From the NCBI RefSeq assembly GCF_030269765.1, contig NZ_BSTX01000004.1, positions 380,990 to 444,989 of the forward strand: a stretch of DNA of 64,000 nt, in the 5' to 3' direction. Positions 1-7,848 of this stretch are shown here, piece after piece. How positions within the stretch are numbered: position 1 is the stretch's first letter; each line of letters starts with the position of its first letter. The notes under the pieces were generated by a model. That model saw only the letters and a list, made by a program, of their open reading frames with translations, was not told where the DNA came from and ran no database searches. A program made the position numbers and the translations under genes. This DNA is from Actinorhabdospora filicis. Lineage in GTDB: Bacteria > Actinomycetota > Actinomycetes > Mycobacteriales > Micromonosporaceae.

Positions 1-2
1 TG

Positions 3-293
3 GTCCGCGTCGCGCGCGAACGCGTCCTGGACGACCTCATCGAGAACCATCCCGACGAGCTGATCCGCGAGGTCGCCCTTGAGGTGCGCAAGGGCACCCT
101 GACCTGGTTCGACGCGATGAACAGCCCCACCTACGGCGCGGCCGTCGACGCGATGGCCGCCGCCGGGACCGAGGCGATCGCGTCGATCCCCGAACCGCTC
201 GCCGAGGCCGAGGAGACCGCCCGCCGCATGATCGCCGAGGTCTCGGCCCACGGCGAGATCGCGCTCCGGCCCGGCTGGGAGCGGCCCACCTGA
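3..293 (+). CDS. C-terminal end of an unrecognised protein (5' cut by window edge)
   Basis: The reading frame is open from base 3 and ends at a TGA at 291-293, giving the last 96 residues of a protein that starts outside the window. The visible part is helical and acidic/alanine-rich, with no signal peptide, membrane segment or motif I recognise. Codon use is typical of the neighbourhood (third position almost always G or C), so the frame is real. The next gene is convergent, and 235 bases of non-coding sequence with regulatory structure separate them. I cannot assign a function. Confidence 0.7.
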   Translation, partial: VRVARERVLDDLIENHPDELIREVALEVRKGTLTWFDAMNSPTYGAAVDAMAAAGTEAIASIPEPLAEAEETARRMIAEVSAHGEIALRPGWERPT

Positions 294-306
294 GAGCGCC
301 TTCAGG

Positions 307-367
307 TTCCCAGCCGAATCCCAGGTTCGTCCCAGGACGGTCTCAGAACCCGCGGCCAGTATTCGAT
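307..367 (+). promoter_or_regulatory. Four heptamer direct repeats with 11-bp period plus a -10-like box
   Basis: Seen: TTCCCAG (307), ATCCCAG (318), GTCCCAG (329) and GTCTCAG (340) recur with an exact 11-base period and 4-base spacers. A -10-like TATTCGAT lies at 360-367, 13 bases after the last heptamer, so that heptamer would cover the -35 region. Known: OmpR/PhoB-family response regulators and SARP regulators bind heptamer direct repeats of this period overlapping -35. Inferred: an activator-dependent promoter reading rightwards into the structured segment at 393-507. The regulator is not identifiable. Confidence 0.5.
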
Positions 368-392
368 GTACGCCTCGCGGCGACACTGAATC

Positions 393-507
393 GGGGCGGG
401 CGGCAGGTGAGTCGGAGGACTCCCAGCGATGGGAGTGCTTTCGTCAATGATCGACGAGGGGCGATGGGCGAGAGACCGACGACCTCCCTACACCTGCCGT
501 CCGTCCC
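393..507 (+). ncRNA. Candidate structured RNA / small transcript
   Basis: Bases 393-409 and 491-507 form a 17-bp stem with two G-U wobbles. Both wobbles have G in the 5' arm and T in the 3' arm, so the stem is intact only in a plus-strand transcript (the minus strand gives A-C mismatches). Inside it are a hairpin at 409-422, an alternative hairpin at 419-436 (7-bp arms, GCGA loop) that shares bases 419-422 with the first, and a third at 441-457. A promoter-like element lies just upstream at 307-367. A 29-codon frame (429-518, ATG, GGAGG nine bases upstream) runs through it, so it could instead be a small mRNA. No known RNA family recognised. Confidence 0.4.
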
Positions 508-528
508 AACCCATGTGACGGGTCGGCC

Positions 529-1941
529 CTAGCGGTACTTCTCCGGCTCCGGCAGCAGCTCGTTCATCGCGCCCGAGCGGAATCCGCGCTCGTCCACCGT
601 GACCCGCGCCCATCCGTCCACATGCGACAGGATCTCCGGGCTCAGCTCCGCCACCAACTCCGCGTCGATCTCCACCTTCGCGCTCTCGCCCAGGTCCCGG
701 ACGCGCAGGTCGCGCACCGGAACCCCCTTCGCCGCCAGCGCCGCCCGCAGCGCGGCCTCGGCCCGCTCCACGCGCGCCAGGCGCGCCGGGGTGATGGCGA
801 TGCCGTAGGCGACGCGGCTGGACAGGCACGCGGCGGCGGGCTTGTCCCAGGTGGACAGTCCCCACTCCCGTGACAGCGCGCGGATCTGGCGCTTGGTGAG
901 CCCGGCGTCCTTGAGCGGCGTGGCCGCCCCCCGCTCGTGGGCGGCGCGGATGCCGGGGCGGAAACCGGCGACGGCGTCATCGGCGTTGGTGCCGGTCGCC
1001 ACCGTCGCGTCCTTCTCGCCCGCGATGGGCCCCAGCACGTCCAGGAGCTCGGCCTTGCAGAAGTAGCAGCGGTCCCCGGCGTTGGCGCGGTAGCCGTCGC
1101 GGGCCATCTCGTCGGTGGCGGGGGTGACGTGCTCGACGCCGAGGGACGCGGCGAACTCGCGCGCGCGGTCCAGCTCCGCGGCGGGCAGGCTCGCCGAGAC
1201 GGCGGTGGCGGCGGTGACGCGGTCCGGGCCGAGGAAGCGCGCGGCGGCGGCCAGCAGGAACGCCGAATCGGCGCCGCCGGAGAAGGCCACCACGAGGTGG
1301 TCGTACCGGGCGAGGGCCTCCTCCAGCCGCGCCAGGCGCGTCCGGGTGAGGTGCTCCTCCAGCCACGCGGGGAATCCGCTCAGGTCGGCCATGGTGACCT
1401 CGGCCGACAGCTCCTCGGCGGTGTTGTTGCCGGTGAGGACGCCGATCGCGACCGCTCCCGCCGAGCGCCCGGCGGCCACGTCGGCCGGGTGGTCTCCGAT
1501 GTAGACGGACACGCCGTGCTCGCGCATCGCCTCGGCCTTCTCCTCGGCCCACACCCAGCCGATGACCTCGTCGGCCTCCAGCCCGGCGTGCTTGAGATGC
1601 CGCTCGGCGTCCGGGGCGTTCTTGCCGGTGATGACCAGGATCCGCCCGTGGTTGGCGCGGATCGCCGCGAAGGCCTCCCGCACGCCAGGCAGCAGCGGCG
1701 AGGCCGGGACTCCGTGGTCGCGGTAGATCTCGCGGTACCGCTTGACGGCGGCGTCGATCTCCTCCGCCGGGACGAACGGGGCGATCAGGTCCTCGATCGG
1801 CGGCCCGAGGTGGCCGACGATCCACTCCCCGTCGATGGCGTGTCCGGTCTCTTCGGCGACCACGGCCCACGTGGCGGCGATGCCGGGCCGGGTGTCGAAG
1901 AGGGTGAGGTCGAGATCGAAGCCGACGGCGGGTTCCTTCAC
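529..1941 (-). CDS. HAD hydrolase - LarE-type sulfur transferase fusion
   Basis: 470 residues from a GTG start. The first ~200 residues are a HAD-family phosphatase: nucleophile motif DLDLTLFDT near residue 9, a lysine region around 103 and a GDHPAD motif near 148. From ~residue 205 the protein is an NAD/PP-loop sulfur transferase of the LarE type: PP-loop SGGADS at ~220, a CYFCK segment at ~290 and the ACLSSR segment at ~372, whose cysteine is the sacrificial sulfur donor in Lactobacillus LarE. LarE converts a carboxylated nicotinate mononucleotide to the thiocarboxylate for the nickel-pincer cofactor of lactate racemase-like enzymes. No larA, larB or larC is present nearby, so the acceptor here is unknown. 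Fusion of the two domains in one chain is unusual. Confidence 0.8.
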   Translation of the reverse strand: MKEPAVGFDLDLTLFDTRPGIAATWAVVAEETGHAIDGEWIVGHLGPPIEDLIAPFVPAEEIDAAVKRYREIYRDHGVPASPLLPGVREAFAAIRANHGRILVITGKNAPDAERHLKHAGLEADEVIGWVWAEEKAEAMREHGVSVYIGDHPADVAAGRSAGAVAIGVLTGNNTAEELSAEVTMADLSGFPAWLEEHLTRTRLARLEEALARYDHLVVAFSGGADSAFLLAAAARFLGPDRVTAATAVSASLPAAELDRAREFAASLGVEHVTPATDEMARDGYRANAGDRCYFCKAELLDVLGPIAGEKDATVATGTNADDAVAGFRPGIRAAHERGAATPLKDAGLTKRQIRALSREWGLSTWDKPAAACLSSRVAYGIAITPARLARVERAEAALRAALAAKGVPVRDLRVRDLGESAKVEIDAELVAELSPEILSHVDGWARVTVDERGFRSGAMNELLPEPEKYR

Positions 1942-1993
1942 GGAACCGAGGGTACGTGTAGGCCGGAGCCGGGGGCGGGCGATGTGGTGCGGG

Positions 1994-2353
1994 CTACTCG
2001 TCCCGCTGAGCCGCGGCCTCGTCGTGGGCCTTGACGAGGCGCTTGGGCGCCTTCATTCGCCACGCGTCCTCCAGCAGCTCGCGCATCTCCCCGGCGCCGA
2101 CGGCGTCCAGGGTCACCCGGACCCAGTGGTAGACGCTGTCGTGGTTGGTCATGGAGAACTTGCCCGGCTCGGCGCTGATCAGGACCGAGCGCTCGTCGCG
2201 GTCGACGGCCACCCCGACGGTCTCGGGACGCTCCGGGTCGAAGGAGGTGAAGATCTTGTCCCGGACGCGGTAGCAGGTCATGCCCCAGGCGGGGCGTTCG
2301 GTCACTTCGGGCAGGGCTTCGGCGATGGCCGCCCATTCGTCCACGCTCACCAT
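1994..2353 (-). CDS. MmcQ/YjbR (DUF419) family protein
   Basis: 119 residues from the ATG at 2353; an in-frame TTG at 2383 would add 10 residues. I prefer the ATG because VSVDEW follows it, as is usual for YjbR proteins, and a GATGCT box lies 7 bases upstream, as in a leaderless promoter. The fold (CyaY-like, double-wing) is recognisable from ALPEVTERPAWG near the N-terminus, KIFTSF in the middle, and the MTNHDSVYHWVRV and AWRMKAPKR segments. Members are small cytoplasmic proteins often called DNA-binding; their biochemical role is not settled. It is on the same strand as the HAD-LarE gene, 52 bases upstream of it. Confidence 0.8.
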   Translation of the reverse strand: MVSVDEWAAIAEALPEVTERPAWGMTCYRVRDKIFTSFDPERPETVGVAVDRDERSVLISAEPGKFSMTNHDSVYHWVRVTLDAVGAGEMRELLEDAWRMKAPKRLVKAHDEAAAQRDE

Positions 2354-2503
2354 GTCACCGAGCATCGCACCGCCCTGCGACAAGACCCGCTGGAATGGAG
2401 CGGGTCCGTTGAAATAGAGCAGGCCCGGACGAAGCGCGCACTCCGTCCGTGCCCGAAACCTACGCTATCGGGCGGGTACGACATACCCGCCCGGGGGCGG
2501 CGC

Positions 2504-2893
2504 CTAGACCTCCAGCTCGCGCGCGACGGCGTGCACGACCTCGGCGATCTTGGCGGTGGCCTTGCGGTCGGGGTGGCGGCCCCGGCGCAGCGAGGGCAGC
2601 ACCTTCATCTCCAGGACCTTGATCATGTCCTCGATGAGGCTGTTCAGCTCTTCGGGGCTGCGGCGCTGGGCGGCGGCGACCGACGGCGGCGCTTCGAGGA
2701 TCTTCACGGTCATCGCCTGGACGCCGCGGCGGGTGTCCATGACGCCGAAGTCGAGGCGCTGGCCGGGGGTGAGTGCTTCCACGCCCTCGGGCAGGGCGGC
2801 CTTGTGCACGAAGACATCGCCCGTGCCGTCATCGCGGGAGATGAATCCGAAACCTTTTTCGGTGTCGTACCACTTCACTCGACCCGTGGGCAC
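2504..2893 (-). CDS. Cold-shock-domain protein with C-terminal extension
   Basis: 129 residues from a GTG start. Residues 1-67 are a canonical cold-shock OB fold: GRVKWYDTEKGFGFI (RNP1), DVFVHKAAL (RNP2), and a GQRLDF strand. This domain binds single-stranded RNA/DNA in the cytoplasm. The remaining ~60 residues are a basic/helical tail (EELNSLIEDMIKVLEMK..., RRGRHPDRKATAKIAEVV), making the protein about twice the length of CspA. Such extended CspA-like proteins are common in actinobacteria. It is a single gene; the large membrane protein gene begins on the same strand downstream (gene order 4900-2930 precedes it in transcription by 36 bases). Confidence 0.85.
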   Translation of the reverse strand: MPTGRVKWYDTEKGFGFISRDDGTGDVFVHKAALPEGVEALTPGQRLDFGVMDTRRGVQAMTVKILEAPPSVAAAQRRSPEELNSLIEDMIKVLEMKVLPSLRRGRHPDRKATAKIAEVVHAVARELEV

Positions 2894-2929
2894 CGCTGAC
2901 CTCAGCTCGTAGTCGCAACATGTACCCGC

Positions 2930-4900
2930 CTAGGCTAGCTGCATCTCCGGCAGGTGCTCCACCCGTAGCTTGAGGTCCGGATTGGCCGTGGAGAAGGCGG
3001 CCAGCTCGGCGGCGAGGGTCTTGTCGGCGACGATCACCCGCAGCGGTCGCCCGAAGACGCGGATGGCGCCTTCGAGGGTGTTCAGGGAGTCGCGGGAGGC
3101 GCCGGTGATGACCCCGTTGGAGTCGAGCGCGGGGCGGCCGAGCCAGTCGAGGACGTTGACCACCTCCATCGGCTCGGTCACGGTGCCGGTGTCGCGGTCG
3201 AGGATCCCGGCGAACATGGTGACGTGCCGGTTGAGGTGCCCGTCGTCGGAGTAGATGACCAGGGTCGGCGAGCCGTCCAGGAGCCCCGACTTCAGCAGCG
3301 CCCGGGTCGGGACGACGAAGGGCGAGAGGATCTTCTTGGCCGTCCAGCCGCGCGCCCACGTGGTGTTGGGACCGGCGTGGAAGTTCGGGCTGGCGGTGAA
3401 GATGACCGGCCCCAGCGGGATGAGCCCGGCGCCGATGACCATGACCATGACCGCCGCGATGGACAGCGCGCCCTCGTCGGCGCGGCGCGAGATCGCCAGC
3501 CGCCGCCACGGCTTCAGGAACAGCCCCAGCGCGCCGAACCCAGCCAGCGCGAGCACGTACACGACGTGGACGAGCTTCTCCAGGTAGTAGCGGGTCTCGC
3601 CGAAGGTGGCCAGCTGCTGGACGGCGAAGGCCAGCAGGATCGCCAGCCCGACCGCCACGGTCACCGCCGCGATCGGCCACACCGCGATCCGGCGCCCGGT
3701 GCGGGTCAGGACGGCGGCCAGCACCAGCAGCGACAGCCCCACCACCGAGGGCCGGTCGAAGGGCACGATCCCGCCGACCTCGTTGGTGTGGGACGGCCCG
3801 AGCCCGACCATCAGCTGCTGCCAGAACACGAAGGACGCGGCCAGTCCCGACAGGGCCACCGCGGCCACGGTGAACTTCCAGATCGGCGCGAGCCGTTTGC
3901 GGTAGAGCCACACCGCCGCGACCGCTGCGGCGGGCAGGAACAGCACGAACAGGTTGTAGGTGATCACGGTGGCCGCCGCCATCAGCGCCACCAGGGTGAT
4001 CCACTCCCGGGCCGAGGCGGCCGGGCGCAGCAGGACCGCGAAGGTCACCGCCAGCAGCGCCAGTCCGACGATCTCGGAGTCGTAGCCCTGCCAGAAGAGC
4101 GTGGTCAGCGGCCCGGAGACCACCAGCACCGCCACGACCGACATGATCGCCGTCCGGCGCCAGCCGGCCAGCGAGGGACCGGCGACCCAGCGCGCGGCCC
4201 ACACGATCGCCGCGCACAGGACGCCGAAGCCGATCGCGGTGTAGCCGTAGTAGTGCCACAGCTGCGTCTCGGCGTCCCCCGGCGCGGTGCTGCTGCGCGC
4301 GAACACGTCCAGCACGGCGTACAGGAAGTGCGCGCCGGGCGGGTAGACGTCCATGTCGGCGGTCATGCGCTGCACTTCGGGCTCATTGAACAGCGGGTAG
4401 CCCCCGAAGTTCACGATCGCGTCGAAGAGCGAGAAGTGCCGGAAGAAGTCCTCGCGGGCCGAGGTGAACACCAGGGACGGCATCAGCGAGGGCTTGCCCA
4501 GGACCGGCCAGCGCGCCCACAGCCCGCCCACGACCAGCGCGGCCAGCACCAGGACGTCGGTGCCGAGCAGCCGCGTGGGGATGCTCGGCCGCCGTCCGGT
4601 GAGCACCGCGATGACGGTGAGCCCGCTGAACCAGGTACCGGCGATCGCGATCGGGCTGAGCCCCCACGGCCACGCCGAGTAGACCAGCCCGAACACGATG
4701 ATCCCGGCGGCGGTGACGAAGACCGACACCATGATCCGGTCGAGGAGGGAGCGCCCGGTCCGCAGGACCGACGCCACCGCCAGCACCATCAGCGGCGGCA
4801 GCAGCCAGTCCACCCCGATCAGGTGCGTCAGGCAGGGGACCGCCCAGCTCGCCGCCAGCACCCCGGCCGCGGGCAACGAACGTCGTAGCGTGGTCGTCAC
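2930..4900 (-). CDS. Large polytopic membrane protein, GT-C glycosyltransferase-like
   Basis: 656 residues from an ATG. About 12-13 hydrophobic segments span residues 8-500, followed by a ~150-residue soluble C-terminal domain. The first large loop (residues ~140-190) carries acidic pairs (AREDFFRH, TADMDVYPPGAHF), the kind of loop that holds catalytic acids in GT-C polyprenyl-phosphate-sugar transferases. A GETRYYLEKL segment at ~440 resembles the arginine-containing loop of such enzymes. The architecture resembles actinobacterial cell-envelope glycosyltransferases and DUF6541-type proteins of similar size. Substrate cannot be read from sequence. The gene stands alone between mqnD and the cold-shock gene. 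Confidence 0.6.
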   Translation of the reverse strand: MTTTLRRSLPAAGVLAASWAVPCLTHLIGVDWLLPPLMVLAVASVLRTGRSLLDRIMVSVFVTAAGIIVFGLVYSAWPWGLSPIAIAGTWFSGLTVIAVLTGRRPSIPTRLLGTDVLVLAALVVGGLWARWPVLGKPSLMPSLVFTSAREDFFRHFSLFDAIVNFGGYPLFNEPEVQRMTADMDVYPPGAHFLYAVLDVFARSSTAPGDAETQLWHYYGYTAIGFGVLCAAIVWAARWVAGPSLAGWRRTAIMSVVAVLVVSGPLTTLFWQGYDSEIVGLALLAVTFAVLLRPAASAREWITLVALMAAATVITYNLFVLFLPAAAVAAVWLYRKRLAPIWKFTVAAVALSGLAASFVFWQQLMVGLGPSHTNEVGGIVPFDRPSVVGLSLLVLAAVLTRTGRRIAVWPIAAVTVAVGLAILLAFAVQQLATFGETRYYLEKLVHVVYVLALAGFGALGLFLKPWRRLAISRRADEGALSIAAVMVMVIGAGLIPLGPVIFTASPNFHAGPNTTWARGWTAKKILSPFVVPTRALLKSGLLDGSPTLVIYSDDGHLNRHVTMFAGILDRDTGTVTEPMEVVNVLDWLGRPALDSNGVITGASRDSLNTLEGAIRVFGRPLRVIVADKTLAAELAAFSTANPDLKLRVEHLPEMQLA

Positions 4901-4961
4901 TGGCCCACCTCTCCTCCAGCCGACCAGGTTACGTGCCCTACCCGGTCCCGGCGAGTCAGGC

Positions 4962-5768
4962 TCACGCCGCGCGGGTCACCTCGACCGGCGGCACCAGGCC
5001 CGCCTCGGCGGCGCGTCCCAGCAGTTCGCGGACGGCGGCGTAGCCTTCGTCCCCGAGCCGCTCGGTGAAGCCGTTCACGTAGAGCCCGATGTGCTGGTCG
5101 ACGACGTCGTCCGACATCTCCTGGGCGTGCGCGAGCACGTACTCGCGGGACGCCGAAGGGTCCTGCCAGGCGTGCCGGACGGAGGCGCGCACGGTTTCGG
5201 CGATCGCGGCGGCGTCCAGGCCCTTGCGGACCAGGATCGCGCCCAGCGGGATCGGGTTCCCGGTCTCGGTCTCCCACCACTCGCCGAGGTCGGCCAGCGC
5301 GGTCAGCCCGAAGTTCTGGTAGGTGAAGCGGGCCTCGTGGATGACCAGCCCGGCGTCGAAGCGCCCGTCGCGCACGCCCGGCATGATCTCGTGGAAGGGC
5401 ACGACCTCGATGCGGCCGGGCTCCACGCCCTGGAGCCACAGCCGGAACAGCAGGTAGGCGGTGGTGCGCTCACCGGGGACGGCGATGGTCGCCCCGTTCA
5501 GGTCGGTACGGCCCGCCGAGAGCACCAGCGGCCCGCAGCCGCGCCCGAGGGCGCCCCCGCAGTCCAGCAGCGTGTACCGGTCCAGCAGCCAGGGCAGGGC
5601 CGCGTAGGACACCTTCACCACGTCGAACTCGCCGCGCTCGGCGGCGTGGTTGGTGACGTCGACGTCGGCGAAGGTCACGTTCACCTCGGGCCCCTCGACC
5701 AGGCCGTGGGCCCAGGCGTGGAAGACGAAGGTGTCGTTGGGGCAGGGGGAGTAGGCCAGCTCAAGCAA
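4962..5768 (-). CDS. mqnD: 1,4-dihydroxy-6-naphthoate synthase (menaquinone, futalosine pathway)
   Basis: 268 residues from a TTG start that overlaps the mqnB stop by 8 bases. The N-terminal YSPCPNDTFVFHAW is diagnostic of MqnD, which converts cyclic dehypoxanthinyl futalosine to 1,4-dihydroxy-6-naphthoate; MqnA lacks this segment. The periplasmic-binding-protein-like fold continues with VKVSYAALPWLL, GGALGRGCGPLV, VPGERTTAYLLFRLW, a conserved FHEIM and DAGLVIHEARFTY. Length fits the family. It is cotranscribed with mqnB upstream; mqnA, mqnC and mqnE are not in the window. The presence of the pathway implies menaquinone made through futalosine rather than o-succinylbenzoate, as in many actinomycetes. 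Confidence 0.92.
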   Translation of the reverse strand: MLELAYSPCPNDTFVFHAWAHGLVEGPEVNVTFADVDVTNHAAERGEFDVVKVSYAALPWLLDRYTLLDCGGALGRGCGPLVLSAGRTDLNGATIAVPGERTTAYLLFRLWLQGVEPGRIEVVPFHEIMPGVRDGRFDAGLVIHEARFTYQNFGLTALADLGEWWETETGNPIPLGAILVRKGLDAAAIAETVRASVRHAWQDPSASREYVLAHAQEMSDDVVDQHIGLYVNGFTERLGDEGYAAVRELLGRAAEAGLVPPVEVTRAA

Positions 5769-6366
5769 GGCCGCCGACCGCCTTGGTCAGGGCCGCGAAG
5801 GCTTCCTGGAGCTTCCAGCCGTCCTTGTCGCGGGGGCCGACGATGTTGGAGATGGTGCGGATCTCGGCGAAGGGGATGCCGACCAGCTTCGCGGCGGTCG
5901 CCACGCCGAAGCCCTCCATCGCCTCGGCGGTGCCGTCGGGGTAGCGCCCGGCGAGCTCCTCGGCGGTCTCCTTGGTCCCGGTGACCGTGGCGAGGGTCAG
6001 GACGGCCCCGCGCTGGCCCTCGACGTCCTTGGTGAGGTTCACGTCGCAGCTGATGGAGCTGACGCCCCCGAAGCCGAGGGAGACCACGGGCAGCCAGCCG
6101 CGCGGCGACTGCGCGCCCAGGTCGGCGGCGATGGCCCGGGTGGCGATGACGGTGTCGCCGATCTCGGCGCGGCCGGCGAAGGCTCCGGCGATACCGGCGG
6201 AGATGACCCCCGTGTAGTTGCCCTTGGCCAGCAGGAGCGCGGTCGCGGCGGCGGCCTGCGCGGGCCCGAGGCCGATGGTCTGTACGGAGATGTCGGCGTT
6301 GTCTTTGAGCCCGGCGCGAACCGCGTCGCGTTCGGCGTCGACCGCCGTGACGATGAGGAGAGTCAC
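5761..6366 (-). CDS. mqnB: Futalosine hydrolase
   Basis: 201 residues from the GTG at 6366. The frame is open further upstream, but that extension has no family similarity and lies inside the preceding MFS gene. A TAATGT box (6374-6379) seven bases upstream suggests leaderless transcription. It is a nucleosidase of the MTA/SAH phosphorylase fold: VTAVDAERDAV at the N-terminus, ISAGIAGAF near residue 65, GGVSSISCDVN, and EAMEGFGVATAA near 150 carrying the catalytic/ribose-binding Glu-Met-Glu. It removes hypoxanthine from futalosine in the menaquinone pathway. Its stop overlaps the mqnD start, implying translational coupling. Confidence 0.9.
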   Translation of the reverse strand: MTLLIVTAVDAERDAVRAGLKDNADISVQTIGLGPAQAAAATALLLAKGNYTGVISAGIAGAFAGRAEIGDTVIATRAIAADLGAQSPRGWLPVVSLGFGGVSSISCDVNLTKDVEGQRGAVLTLATVTGTKETAEELAGRYPDGTAEAMEGFGVATAAKLVGIPFAEIRTISNIVGPRDKDGWKLQEAFAALTKAVGGLA

Positions 6367-6376
6367 GGCACCGACA

Positions 6377-7795
6377 TTAGTCCTGTGCTCTGGACCTCTT
6401 CCCGGGTCGGTACAGGTGGTAGCCGGGCGGAGCCCCGTCCTCCCCGGGGGTGTCCGGCGGTTCCTCCGCGTCACCACTCGGCGTACCCGTGAGCGGGTCG
6501 GGGACGCGGGCGGCCAGCGCGGTGCGGACGGTCGCGGCCAGCAGCAGGGCGCCGATCCCGGCCAGGCCGAGGGCCCCGGTGACGGGGACGAGGCCGAGCG
6601 CGCCACCGGCGACCCAGGCGAGGATGAGCAGGGTCTCGGAGTGAGCGAAGGCGCTGGCGCGGACCTCGGGCGGCACGCGTTCCTGGATGACGGCGTCCAC
6701 CGCGAGCTTGGCGGCGCCGGAGGCGAAGGCGGCGGTGAAGCACAGGACGGCGACCGTCGCCAGGTTGTACACGGCCACGGTGGCCGCCGCGACGGTGACG
6801 GTGGCGGCCAGCGCGGCGGTCTGCACGAGCAGGGGCCGCTTGATGGCGAGCTTGGTGAACACGGCGGTGGCGATGAACGTCCCCAGGCCCAGGCTCGCGG
6901 CGACCACGCCCACGGCGGTCTGCGCGGGCAGTTTCGCCGCGAAGGGGAAGTCGCCTTCGCGGGCGCGGAAGATCAGGAAGAGGGCGAGGAAGCCGTAGCA
7001 GGCGCGCAGCGCGCCCGAGCCGAGCAGCGTCCCCCACACCAGCCGCCCGGTCAGCACCCGGCGGCCTTTGCCGAACAGGCGCGGGACGGTCTCCGGCGGC
7101 TGGGAGTCGGTGCGCGGCGGCAGCCGCAGCGCGACCACCATGCCCGCCACGAACACCACCGCCGCCAGCCGCAGCACCCACTGCGGCCCGGCCAGCGAGG
7201 CGAGGATCCCCAGCGGCAGCACGACCGCGCCCGCGACCGTCCCGTACAGCGACGCGCGCGCCCCGGCCTCCACGAGCGAGAGGCTGGACGGCAGGAGCCG
7301 CGGCAGCGCCGCCGAGCGCGCCACCCCGTAGGAGCGGCTGAGCAGCAGGATCCCGAACGCGGCCGGGTACAGCGCCAGGGAGCGCAGGTTGTCGGCGGCC
7401 ACCCACACCAGGAACGCGCGCCCGAGCATGGTGGCGGCCAGCGCGTAGCGGCGGCCGTGCCGGACGCGGTCCAGCACCGGCCCGACCAGCGGCGCCAGCA
7501 GCGCGAAGGGCGCCATGGTGACCAGCAGGTACAGGGCGACCTGGCCGCGCGCCTGGTCGGTGGGGACGCTGAAGAAGATCGTCCCGGCCAGGCCCACGGC
7601 CACGAGGGTGTCCCCGGCGCAGGAGGCGGCGTGCAGGTCGAGCAGGCGCATCATGCCCTGCTCCCCGCCGCCGCCTTTTTCGCGCGCGGAGCCCACCTGA
7701 CGGCGGGCGAAACCGCTCAGGGCGCGCAGAGCCCCGAACGCGCCTCGGGCGATGCTCCGGAGGGCGCGGAACAGCGTGACGATGAGTCGGCGCAC
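6377..7795 (-). CDS. MFS-type membrane transporter
   Basis: 472 residues from the GTG at 7795; an earlier GTG at 7825 is also in frame. I prefer 7795 because a GATGAT box stands about 6 bases before it. After a basic ~45-residue N-terminus come about ten hydrophobic segments and the major-facilitator loop signature DRVRHGRR at ~residue 105. A basic cytoplasmic loop (LFGKGRR) separates the halves, and a hydrophilic acidic tail of ~50 residues ends the protein. Substrate unknown. Its start lies only ~54 bases from the divergent DUF3027 gene, and this MFS/DUF3027 pairing is typical of actinobacteria. Confidence 0.8.
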   Translation of the reverse strand: MRRLIVTLFRALRSIARGAFGALRALSGFARRQVGSAREKGGGGEQGMMRLLDLHAASCAGDTLVAVGLAGTIFFSVPTDQARGQVALYLLVTMAPFALLAPLVGPVLDRVRHGRRYALAATMLGRAFLVWVAADNLRSLALYPAAFGILLLSRSYGVARSAALPRLLPSSLSLVEAGARASLYGTVAGAVVLPLGILASLAGPQWVLRLAAVVFVAGMVVALRLPPRTDSQPPETVPRLFGKGRRVLTGRLVWGTLLGSGALRACYGFLALFLIFRAREGDFPFAAKLPAQTAVGVVAASLGLGTFIATAVFTKLAIKRPLLVQTAALAATVTVAAATVAVYNLATVAVLCFTAAFASGAAKLAVDAVIQERVPPEVRASAFAHSETLLILAWVAGGALGLVPVTGALGLAGIGALLLAATVRTALAARVPDPLTGTPSGDAEEPPDTPGEDGAPPGYHLYRPGKRSRAQD

Positions 7796-7848
7796 AGCCC
7801 TATCATCCCCGTTCCCGGCGACCACGAACCGTGAGCAACAATAGGCCC

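Noticed and set aside
429-518. 29-codon ORF inside the structured RNA candidate as a firm gene
   Set aside because: Has a ribosome-site-like GGAGG, but the coding potential of 29 codons is weak and it overlaps conserved-looking stems; left as a possibility only.
937-2034. Long frame (365 codons) on plus opposite the HAD-LarE gene
   Set aside because: Low-complexity Gly/Arg/Val-rich translation with no homology; a shadow of the high-GC codon bias of the real minus-strand gene.
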